NCBI GenBank assembly: GCA_028565635.1
Contig: JAOXYB010057134.1
Location: 1-11,025, forward strand
Source of the DNA: Phoronis ovalis
Lineage: Eukaryota; Phoronida; Phoronidae
DNA: 11,025 nucleotides
Direction: 5' to 3'
Position numbers and translations under genes: made by a program. Below are positions 1-7,800 of this stretch, piece by piece. Positions within the stretch are counted from its first letter, which is position 1. The number at the start of each line of letters is the position of its first letter. The notes under the pieces were generated by a model that searched no databases, was not told where the DNA came from, and saw nothing but the letters and a program-made list of their open reading frames with translations.

Positions 1-329
1 TCTAATGTAAAAAAACAATAATGTTAAAAATATATCCTACACATTGGATGGGCATTAGACATGACAAATGTCTTGTTTAATTTAAATGACAACATTGGCA
101 ACATTAAAGATATTTATGAGTAGACAAGTATGAACATTGTTGATGTATGCATGACATATACAAGATTAGTTAGAATACTAGATAAAGAGTAACCTATAGT
201 TTACATATTTATACTGACAGATAATAATGACAAAATAACGCTGATTCGCGATAAAAAACGTATTACATGGGGTAACCTGGACAGAAAGGTGTCCATACAT
301 ACACTGTGATTTACTTTCTCTTTTAAAAT

Positions 330-435
330 CTCGCTGCTCGCATTTAAGAGTCAAAGTGGATACTCGAGTGCTCAGACTTAATAACAGACCACAATGCTCG
401 CTGCTCGCAACTTCCCCCTACAGCCCGCATATAAA
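330..435 (+). promoter_or_regulatory. Possible TATA-type core promoter with a repeated 13-mer
   Basis: A TATAAA box lies at 430-435, directly after a C-rich stretch. Upstream, the 13-mer ctcgctgctcgca occurs twice without mismatch (330-342 and 397-409), with the 8-base palindrome actcgagt (362-369) between the copies. TATAAA about 30 bases before a start would place initiation near 460, just ahead of an ATG at 475. This is a motif reading only. It could serve a transcript leading to the exon at 1052, or a short RNA. Confidence 0.25.
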
Positions 436-474
436 GCTACCAGCTTTCAAAATTTTGCATACAGCAATACTACG

Positions 475-537
475 ATGGTCTTAGTTCCTTATTATCAAGT
501 GAAGAAAGTACACATCTATTCTATTGGTGATCCATAG
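475..537 (+). CDS. Very short ORF (20 codons) downstream of the TATA-like box
   Basis: ATG at 475 opens a 20-residue frame, starting MVLVPYYQVKK and ending YSIGDP, with stop TAG at 535-537. It sits about 40 bases below the TATA-like box and its 3' half overlaps the hairpin at 498-559. I do not recognise the peptide. A frame this short is expected by chance, so it matters only if a transcript is shown to start near 460, where it could act as an upstream ORF. Confidence 0.12.
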   Translation: MVLVPYYQVKKVHIYSIGDP

Positions 538-559
538 ATGTGTAGTTTCCTTGTTCACT
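498..559. repeat. Long imperfect hairpin, possible small-RNA precursor
   Basis: The arms 509-519 (tacacatctat) and 534-544 (atagatgtgta) pair perfectly over 11 bp around a 14-base loop. The stem continues outward: one mismatch (508/545), then four pairs (504-507 with 546-549), a four-base bulge (550-553), then six pairs (498-503 with 554-559). In total about 21 bp lie in a 62-base hairpin, the size range of an animal microRNA precursor. I do not recognise either arm as a known microRNA. It could equally be a chance palindrome or a remnant of an inverted repeat. Confidence 0.3.
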
Positions 560-1051
560 CTTTTCTTGAACGTAGACCCTCGGGAGGTGGCATAACGGTT
601 GTTTCGTATTTGTTGGTGTTATTGAGTTAAAATTCAAATGTGCGTTAGGACCAATACGTCAGAAATTTGGCTATTTAATTAGTAGTAAATAATGATTATA
701 TGTTAATTTAAGAACTGAAAGCCCACCAAAACATGCAGAAGTAAACAATAACTAATATTTATTTTACTCAGTCAATTACAATGAGGTTGCAATGTTGTTG
801 TGCACATTAATTTGCATTATCATGCATGAATATTTGAGACATTTATGAATAAATTTGATATTAAATAAATTGACAATTGTTGAATTTTAAATAATTATTA
901 TAATAGTATTTACTATTTTAATTACTTACAATCAATTTATTATTTTAAACAGTCATGTAAATTCAGAAATAAACTTTAACAAAAAATTGATGGTGTTCCC
1001 AGTCCACCACTTCTACCCAATATTCTTGAAATATACTTTCTATCATTCCAG

Positions 1052-1204
1052 GAATTGCCTTCTTATATGCCTGAACTATCAAAACTCAAGAACCAGATAC
1101 ATTATACCACCGTACCACTCACTGACATAGGACCAGAATCAGATTTACTGTGTTCTTTAAGGGGAAGAAGCGGCAGCAAGATTAAGTCTGAGGCAGACAG
1201 ATAA
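1052..1204 (+). CDS. Putative terminal coding exon or upstream ORF before the F-box gene
   Basis: A good acceptor (tttctatcattccag, ending at 1051) is followed by 50 open codons that start ELPSYMPELSKLK and end SKIKSEADR, with TAA at 1202-1204. The composition looks protein-like (VPLTDIGPESDLLCS in the middle), and the open frame starts exactly at the acceptor in frame 0. There are three readings. It may be the last coding exon of a gene whose earlier exons lie outside the window. It may be the second part of a split upstream frame. Or it may be a 45-codon uORF starting at ATG 1067 in the F-box 5'UTR. Its frame differs from that of the F-box ORF, which begins 26 bases after the stop, so the two cannot be one continuous protein. 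Product not recognised. Confidence 0.35.
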   Translation, partial: ELPSYMPELSKLKNQIHYTTVPLTDIGPESDLLCSLRGRSGSKIKSEADR

Positions 1205-1230
1205 CACAATCAATAATTACCAACTGAACA

Positions 1231-1695
1231 ATGCTTACATTACCTGATGAGATACTAGAAAGTATTTTTCACAACCTGCCAGTACCAGAGATGCTGTGCA
1301 GTATGCGAACATGTAAACACTGGCAAACTCTGCTTGGGCGAGAAGCTTTTTGGAAAAAATATATTTACCAGCACTTTAATTTACAAGAAAATCCTCACGG
1401 GCCTAAGGAGAATGATTTTTTACGTGGGTTGAAAAGCTGTTCATACTATGATCCCTTTCCTGTTGCATTGAACTGTGGGATTTTAATACCTCCAGAATTT
1501 AAAGTACTTGAAGATTGCTCAAGTTTCAAAAACCTAGCTAGGGCATTGTATATTTTAACAAAGCTTAAAAAAGAGTGTGACAGCAGGAAATTAGTTGTTG
1601 TAACTCCCCGTAGTGAAGAAAATTCCATGTTCTTCGGTGATGTAGGTATTTGTTTGTTTCCTTGGGACCAGGATGTGCTGCCATCAGCTATAAGG
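1231..1695 (+). CDS. F-box gene, coding exon 1 (F-box and first part of middle domain)
   Basis: It holds 155 whole codons from ATG 1231 to AGG 1693-1695, ending in phase 0 at the donor GTAAGC (1696). Reading through the donor gives only 14 more codons before a stop at 1740, which supports splicing here. Confidence 0.78.
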
Positions 1696-2605
1696 GTAAG
1701 CAATGTCTTGGGCTTCTATTCTGTAGACTATTTACATTGACTTGACTTCAGCCACTGGTCACGAAATTAAACTTCTCCAGAATACTGCATTTTAAAAATC
1801 ACTGAGTTCTCCAATGTGCATGCATATTAAATCTTTCATTCATCAAACACAGCATTCTGGGAATGTTAATGATTTTGTGTCAAATGGCTCCCAACAAATG
1901 CTTACTTCCTTGGGAGCAGGTTGTGCTACCATCAGCAATAAGGGAAAGCAACTTAACCATGCTACATCATGTCTCGTGTGCACTTGCAATATTCAATTAC
2001 AAAACAGCTCTACCAAGTTTTTTGTTTTTATACAACTTTTTTTGCAGATAATGAAAATTCTTCATGCAGGTGATCCTGGATATTTATCAAGCGTTGCTAG
2101 TTATGAAATTACATGGAATCTCACTGATAACCAGTGTGCAGACACCTTTGATTTTCATGAAAATGATTTGCTGTGTGAAACTGAGGGAATAGTAGTTGAG
2201 GATAGTAGTGACGATGACAGTGACTCAGATGATAATGACGACAATTCAGATGATGACAACAGTGACAAAGACAAACAAACCAAAAGCAAGAAAGCCAAAC
2301 GATCACCAACGATGAGGAGTTTTAAAGATGACACAGAAAAGAAAATACATTTCGGTATCAGACCCTCAAGTGATCACTTAAATCATATAGGCAATCCAGA
2401 AGGCGAAGATCAATTTCACCTCTGGTTAGATAAAGTATATCATCCATCAATTCATATGTATGCAGGAGAAGAGGTACACAGTGGGGGAGCAAATTATTAC
2501 TTTCACTTGACACGTGTGGCTCCAGGATATTTGGGTGGTGTGATGTCTGGGGTTCGCATCAACTGTCCTCCAAGTGAAGACATAAGTGACAAATCTAGTG
2601 AATAA
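1231..2605 (+). CDS. F-box domain protein, two coding exons (join 1231-1695, 2048-2605)
   Basis: The model gives 340 residues. Residues 1-45 are an F-box: LPDEILESIFHNLP, then the MRTCKHWQTLL helix and the FWKKY ending, matching the family pattern LPxEIL...IF..LP...L...R.C..W. F-box proteins bind SKP1 and bring substrates to SCF ubiquitin ligases. Residues 46-205 form an unrecognised domain (LVVVTPRSEEN, FPWDQDVLPSAI, DPGYLSSVASYEITWN). Residues 206-231 are an Asp/Ser-rich acidic run followed by a basic KSKKAKR patch at 234-240. The C-terminal part has GEEVHSGGANYYF (295-307) and RVAPGYLGGVMSG. The intron runs 1696-2047, phase 0, with donor AGG/GTAAGC and acceptor tttttgcag. The start fits because the F-box begins at residue 4. 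The subfamily is not recognised; I do not see an LRR or WD40 substrate domain. Confidence 0.8.
1696..2047 (+). other. Intron of the F-box gene
   Basis: The donor GTAAGC and a long T-run acceptor ending in gcag define a 352-base intron. It holds the partial copy of the exon 1 end described separately. A frame opening at 1814 runs through the acceptor into exon 2 without a stop, so a retained intron would still encode the exon 2 domain, without the F-box. Confidence 0.7.
1899..1951 (+). pseudogene. Partial duplicate of the F-box exon 1 end, donor destroyed
   Basis: Bases 1899-1951 match 1651-1703 at 45 of 53 positions without gaps. The copied part would read LPWEQVVLPSAIRES, against FPWDQDVLPSAIRVS in the working exon. 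The copy spans the exon-intron junction, but the donor GTAAGC has become GAAAGC, so it cannot splice at the same place. It looks like a decayed local tandem duplication with an offset of 248 bases. I cannot extend the match convincingly to either side. Confidence 0.6.
2048..2605 (+). CDS. F-box gene, terminal coding exon 2
   Basis: It encodes 185 residues plus TAA at 2603-2605. It begins IMKILHAGDPGYL in phase 0, carries the acidic Asp/Ser run, the basic patch and the C-terminal domain with VHSGGANYYFHL and APGYLGGVMSG. The acidic run is built from GAT/GAC/AGT triplets and is a likely site of length variation. Confidence 0.78.
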   Translation: MMKILHAGDPGYLSSVASYEITWNLTDNQCADTFDFHENDLLCETEGIVVEDSSDDDSDSDDNDDNSDDDNSDKDKQTKSKKAKRSPTMRSFKDDTEKKIHFGIRPSSDHLNHIGNPEGEDQFHLWLDKVYHPSIHMYAGEEVHSGGANYYFHLTRVAPGYLGGVMSGVRINCPPSEDISDKSSE

Positions 2606-2867
2606 AGTGATAATGATGGGTTAAAACTAAGTTTGTACTTGTCGAAGGCATTCAACGCGTTATTTTGCAATGCCTTTTGTTAAGATTCTTCTTAGTTCTT
2701 CTTTGCTGAGAAATAGTGATGAATATATTTGGTGCATTTTCAGTAATTTTGTAGCATTTATATTTGTACTATTCGAGTCCTTTGTATTACAATGCTTGAA
2801 GTCACGTTGTGAATGCTCTGACTATTGGTGTACTTCAAATTATCTCATAATGGATACTCCTACTGAC

Positions 2868-3126
2868 CGAAATATACTTGAAAATAACCAATTCAGTCTG
2901 CAATTTTTGTTTCAAATTGAAATTATGACTTACTTTAGTTTAACGTATCTGTGTAATACATAAAAATATGAATTTGTGTGGACTTGTTGAACTAAGGAAT
3001 CTCTTTAAATCTTGTATTTGGTTTCATAGAAAAAACTCAAAAATGTTTGTGTTTGTTTATAATATAAAAATTAACTGTACCTTGCTGATAGTATTAATTA
3101 TAATAATGTAAATAAAATGTTTCATA
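2868..3126 (+). repeat. 3'UTR-like segment, copy 1 (uninterrupted)
   Basis: It is similar to 3677-4137 with small gaps. Anchors include tcaaattgaaattat / tcaaattgagtttat, the shared word taatacat, cttgtttataat / gtttgtttataat, and aaaaattaactgtacctt / aaaaattagctgtacctt. It contains the proposed poly(A) signal. Copy 1 lacks the 240-base insertion present in copy 2. Boundaries are approximate. Confidence 0.5.
3111..3116 (+). terminator. Poly(A) signal AATAAA
   Basis: This canonical hexamer on the coding strand lies about 500 bases after the F-box stop codon and is followed by a T-rich stretch. It is the most likely cleavage signal of that gene. A diverged copy of this segment supplies another AATAAA at 4112-4117. 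Confidence 0.5.
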
Positions 3127-3140
3127 TATTATTACATAAT

Positions 3141-3676
3141 TACCTGGGATCAGACCTTTAGTAATCGAGCGAGCTGGTAGCACCTGGTACAAAGTTCCAC
3201 AACTGACTTTGCTCTCTACATGATCAGTGTTAGTACTGATATCATACATTTTTGTATCACATAGGAAACTGAATTTAATTTGGTTATGTTTATGAAGCCA
3301 ACTTGTTTCCAGAACAAAGAATACACATTGTACATTACAATGAAATTTAGAAATAATTTCTATTGTATATTGTTACCAGGGGTTTTGATGCCTGTTAGGC
3401 TGCTACCAACTAATTGCTTTTGGCACCTAGACACTGTAACATACATAGAAACAGAATTGTAGTTCTAGTGGCATCAACAGTGAGTGTGTTATTGAATCAA
3501 ATATTTGCAGCTACAATATTTATCAAAATATATTTTTAAATACAAATAGTACCCTATTCCAAGAGGTGTAAGTTAATAACTAGGAATATGTCAATAAGAA
3601 CATCAGTCTCTGAATAAGAATAGTTAACAAAATTTAACAGTACAACTCTTGCCTGTCAGACTTAACTAGTATATTT
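3141..3676. other. Intergenic spacer, nothing recognised
   Basis: AT-rich sequence between the two 3'UTR-like copies. A 60-codon frame near 3280-3462 has no recognisable features. A small palindrome (cattgta...tacaatg near 3330) and short GC-richer words (gagcgagctggtagcacctgg near 3166) are the only structure I see. Confidence 0.4.
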
Positions 3677-4137
3677 TCGAATATAGTTGCAAAGTGATCA
3701 AAACTGTCAAATTGAGTTTATAGCACACTTAAGGATGATCGTTACCAATAATCAACACCAAATTGTTGCCTTCTTTAACTTATTTCGTTCTAAAGGTAGT
3801 TGTAAAGGTGTGCAATTTTAACATCATTAATATGGCATCATTAAAATTTAATTCTCGTAAGTAGTAAGAGAAACAAATTGCCAGCAACCTTTGATTTTTA
3901 TCAGACCAATCTACCTTTCAAAAAAAACTTTTATGTTAGAAACAGACAAATTAACAATCGATCATCCTTAAGTTTTAACTGGTCTGCATAATACATAATT
4001 TATTTCTTAATAGCCTTGATTTCAGTTTTATAAAAAGTTTCTCAAAAACTTTTGTCAGGTGCTTGTTTATAATAATAAAAATTAGCTGTACCTTATAAGT
4101 AGCAACAAAATAATAAATATAAATGTTTTTTTGTATT
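3677..4137 (+). repeat. 3'UTR-like segment, copy 2, split by a MITE
   Basis: The left part (3677-3731) and right part (3970-4137) together align with 2868-3126. The break falls exactly at the TTAA-flanked element. It contains AATAAA at 4112-4117. It is either a local tandem duplication of the F-box 3' end or a second member of a dispersed repeat family. Confidence 0.5.
3729..3971. mobile_element. Short non-autonomous DNA transposon (MITE) with TTAA at both ends
   Basis: The 15-base ends acttaaggatgatcg (3727-3741) and cgatcatccttaagt (3959-3973) are perfect inverted repeats. TTAA lies at 3729-3732 and 3968-3971. Weaker inverted similarity continues inward (aaaggtag near 3793 and its complement near 3912). 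There is no coding capacity. The insertion is supported by the uninterrupted paralogous site near 2937-2941. TTAA target duplication is known for piggyBac-type and some other transposases; I do not recognise the family from the terminal sequence. Confidence 0.7.
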
Positions 4138-4734
4138 ATAAAATACAAAACATTAAACGTTGCGAATTCATCATCATCATGCTAAAAGTACAAACCATGC
4201 ACTTCTGTCACCATTCCAAACCCCTGAACATAAATAATTAGTATGAAGAATATATAAAATTTTCTGAAAATATCAACTCAAATTACAGTGTTATCAACTG
4301 TAACTTCAAATAGCTTTGGGTATACAAAGTTTGTGTACTTATCTATTTAATGAAAATTAATTTCGCTGTTGTATAAGTGCAGCAATTATCATCATTAGGA
4401 TTTTGGTTGCAGATAACTTGGTAACATTTTACATATGTGGACAAAAAAATATGTAAATTTCTGGTAAAAAATGTGACATTGAGAAAGTTTCAAACACTAA
4501 ACCAACAGGGGAGATATCACAGAGCCACTGCTATCTTGAGAAACCTGCAGTCTTTAACATGGCATGTCAAATTTGATTGTCCTACAATAGCAGCAGTAAC
4601 CATGTTGTCTTTACAGAAAGTCAAAAGGTCTGGTAGTTAGTGACATTTAGTGGAGCAGGAAGTGATCTGAAAGTACTGGGGATTGATCATGTAGACGAGT
4701 ATTTTCATTAGAAAAGGAAGTAACACCTCAATCA
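4138..4734 (-). other. Probable 3'UTR of CUEDC1, no other gene seen
   Basis: On the minus strand this follows the CUEDC1 stop at 4735. Possible poly(A) signals on that strand are ATTAAA (4351-4346) and AATAAA (4004-3999, inside the repeat copy). The plus-strand frame near 4437-4640 begins with GTG rather than ATG and has no recognisable domain, so it is not called. Confidence 0.4.
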
Positions 4735-4845
4735 CTACACCATATCATGGAAGTTATCGTCATCCTGGTAGAATACAATTGGTTCTGGATAAAGTGGAGG
4801 ATTTTGTACAGTCTTGTGACTTGGAACTGCTGCCAGTGCACCAGG
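4735..4845 (-). CDS. CUEDC1: CUEDC1 terminal coding exon 8 (PPLY)
   Basis: Acceptor ttattatcctcattttcag, phase 0, 36 codons and TAG. It reads PGALAAVPSHK and contains NPPLYPEP, a second PPxY motif, then an acidic YQDDDNFHDMV end. I do not recall this segment in human CUEDC1, so it may be lineage specific; the splice phase supports it. Confidence 0.65.
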   Translation of the reverse strand, partial: PGALAAVPSHKTVQNPPLYPEPIVFYQDDDNFHDMV

Positions 4846-7800
4846 CTGAAAATGAGGATAATAATTTTGAAATACGTCATCACAAGCAACTACAAGATTC
4901 CCACTGCTGATCTTTTCATAATACACATTGATTAATTAAGAAGAAGAAACTATCACTACAAGCTAAAATGTTTGTCAATTACAGTCAGAATATAAGTACT
5001 AATACTACTCGAAAACCTTGATCATGTGCAACACTTCACCTGAAAAGATGGTACTATCACTGATTTTAGATATCTTCAAGTCGACACTTGTTAGACATCA
5101 AGCCACAGTGACATAGAACTCCCACTGGAACCAATGCATTGTTTTATTTTACTTAGTTTGTTGTTATATTTGTGTAGTAGTATTGGTAGTTAAACCAATT
5201 AGAAGAATTGTACATCACTGAAAGGCATGAGATATCTAGTTAATTTAATCTTATTCTAATGTAGCAGCAAATTCCCACAGGTACTCACTAGTGGCTCAAT
5301 CACAGGTTTTTCATGCATTTGTCTCTGGCGTTGTTTTTCTTGTTCATCTTCTACATCCTCATCATCATGGTCGTCAAGCAGATTAATGGTAGATGGCGCT
5401 GACGAATCTTTCAACCTACAGCCATGTTAAGAATTGACAACATATGTGGGGCACTTGCAAATTACTAACACTTCCTACAGTTGTTTGCACCCAGTTATCC
5501 CTATTCATTCAAACCACTGAAATAAGAACTTTTTCTAGGCCTCTCCCCTAGCAAGTGCAACTTCTGCACCTCCTTATGCATAAAACTATAATTATTTTCA
5601 GGACCTCTGACTATGAACATCTTAAATTATTCACAAACAACTTTCTTTAGGTAAGTAATCTGTCATTCATAATTGATTAATATTAACTAATGTCACAACA
5701 AATAATTTTCTACATTTCATCTTAAACTGCCTCAGAAGAAGGGACATCAGACATTTTTAAAGATTATAAAAGTGAGCTACTTTTATAAATGATGAAAACA
5801 GAACAAAATTATGAGGATACATTTGTCTACCATAAGGCTTCTTTGATCTTTTTCGACGAGAAAAGAACTTCTTTGCCAGCAGTGCAAATTTTGTTTTGGA
5901 AGCTGCAAGAAATGCAAAGAAAATAAACGCAATCAAATCTATCCAACACATTCAGTTACATTAGTAAAATTTTGTTAAACAGGAATGTAACAAAACTTTT
6001 GTATAGTGACAAGCAAAACAAATTACCAACCTACGGCATTCTTAAAGCCACCTTCGAATCGCCCAGGCAACGTTTTGTCTTTGCGACCATAGATGTACCC
6101 GTTGGCCATATTGAAAGTGGTCCGGGTGAAAATCATACTGGACCAGTAGTTTGACCTGTACAGCCCTGTACCGAATGCGAAGCCAATCCGATAAAAACTA
6201 AAGCTGTTATTGTGAGACAAGGAGCACATTACATGTGACGACAACGATGCATACAGGACGATTATATAAAAAGACTGGCATTATGGGATGACAATAACCG
6301 CTAGCCTACAGATTATTTTTATATTCTTACAAATTAATTATACTACAAGGTTCACATTCTGTTTTATATTATATTTTCTGTTATCTTACATGTGCCCATG
6401 TTTTTGAGTTGTGCCTTGAACTCGGCATCATTAGCTTGGGGGTCAGTGTCTTTAGTGTGTGGAAAAGCTCCCAGTTCTCCCACACTATCATCACCATAAC
6501 CATTACTATTTTCTGCAAGAAAAACAACGGTACCATTTTGTAATTTGTATGTAATAATACACATATTTATTAACATATAGTTAAATTTAATCAACAGAGA
6601 AACATCAGCGCTAGCAACCTCTGGTAGAAAAAATTGAATGTGTTTCTGCTCGATTCAATGAACGAGTTATGAATGTCATTAACAGCTTCAAGAATAAGTG
6701 TTCGGTCTATAGTTGATTAAACTGTATAATTTCAGATGTTTTACTTTAACTGAATGTTAATATTGAATACTGAAGCTTGGTAGAAAATTATTCTCAAGAC
6801 AAAGCATATTTAAATCAAATCTAGTTAGGAAAATATTTCACACACCTTTAGGAGTGTCTTTATTTTGAATTCCTTGCCGCTCTTGCGCAATATCATACTC
6901 ATTTTTAACATCTAAAAAACCACAACATAAATGTGAGGTCAAAACTAATATTTCTTATTATTGCAAATCCAAGAAGAATTCGGTTTATTTCCAAACAACA
7001 AGAATTTATAAAAAGATGTTAAAATAATAAAACATATTCTACGAAAAGTTTAAGCACTTCTAACTTTATGCCTCGCACAAAGAAGTTGAGAAGCAATCAC
7101 CATACTTTACTTTTGTTTCTTTGTCTGACTATTCTGCACCTCATACTGTTATTGAGAAAATGCAGTCTCCAGGGAGTGTCCTCCTGTCAATCAAGCCCCT
7201 ATTTACCAGTTTGAAATATTTTTACCTAAAATACATCCTTAGTAAAGTAAAACATAGGTGACCAGTTTCTCACAGAAGATAAGAGTGAGCTATAAAGCAA
7301 TTACCTTTCTCCAGCGCATTCATGAATTCTTCATTTCTTCTAAGTTCATCTAAAAACATTTGATTCTGTAATATTAATGCTAATCTTTCATCTTCTAAAT
7401 ACCGTGCCATTTCGGGGTCAAAATTTTTCGGTGTTCCCTGTCGCTGTTTTTCATTTTCAGCCATTCTCTGCTGTAGCAGTTGACTACTAATTTCATTTGA
7501 TGGTGTTCTCTACAATAAAATTAGAAAAATACAATACCTTATGCCTAATAATATACCACATGCAGTGTACAAAGAGCTACTTGAACCACAAATGAAAAAA
7601 GTGCATGTTAAAGTGCTCTACTTTTGGTTACCCAGGGATGCGGAATTTTTTAGGAATAAAACACTGCAACATTATATGTAGATGACTTCATAGAAACCCA
7701 TCATCCCTAATTCTTCTTTATGGGTGCCAACCCTTCCTAATAACTAAAAACAGAACAGCCCAATTTTAATACATTTTGCTACAGTTTAATTTTTCTATTC

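Larger units (their letters stand above)
1..1051. other. Upstream non-coding flank, no recognised gene
   Basis: I see no long reading frame and no recognisable protein or classical RNA gene here. Bases 330-560 are less AT-rich than their surroundings and contain promoter-like and hairpin features, listed separately. Bases 830-1000 are a plain AT-rich stretch with repeated ATTTA and TAAAT words. At 654-662 a CCAAT word runs into ACGTCA, a CRE-like half site. The last 25 bases before 1052 (pyrimidine-rich, ending ttccag) look like the 3' end of an intron, so much of this flank may be an intron or the promoter of whatever transcript covers 1052-2605. Confidence 0.5.
2606..3140 (+). other. Probable 3'UTR of the F-box gene
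   Basis: AT-rich sequence follows the stop. Its ORFs (for example a 97-codon frame over 2670-2963) show no domain and low complexity, so I treat them as chance. The region ends shortly after the AATAAA at 3111-3116. Confidence 0.5.

Noticed and set aside
1446-1703. 85-codon minus-strand frame opposite the F-box exon
   Set aside because: It is the antisense shadow of a clearly coding exon with an F-box and a consensus donor.
2121-2309. 62-codon minus-strand frame rich in His and Cys
   Set aside because: It is the complement of the Asp/Ser codon run in the F-box gene, not an independent gene.
4437-4640. 67-codon plus-strand frame
   Set aside because: It starts with GTG, has no domain or splice support, and lies opposite the probable CUEDC1 3'UTR.
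6040-6075. ttcgaatcg word suggesting a tRNA T-arm
   Set aside because: No acceptor stem, D-arm or anticodon arm can be placed around it. I found no tRNA or rRNA gene in the window.
5972-6154. 60-codon plus-strand frame overlapping the nested minus-strand ORF
   Set aside because: The minus strand gives the longer, more protein-like frame starting with ATG; the plus frame has no true ATG start and no partner exons.
7634-7708. Inverted agggatg / catccct words in a CUEDC1 intron
   Set aside because: A seven-base stem around a 61-base loop is expected by chance.
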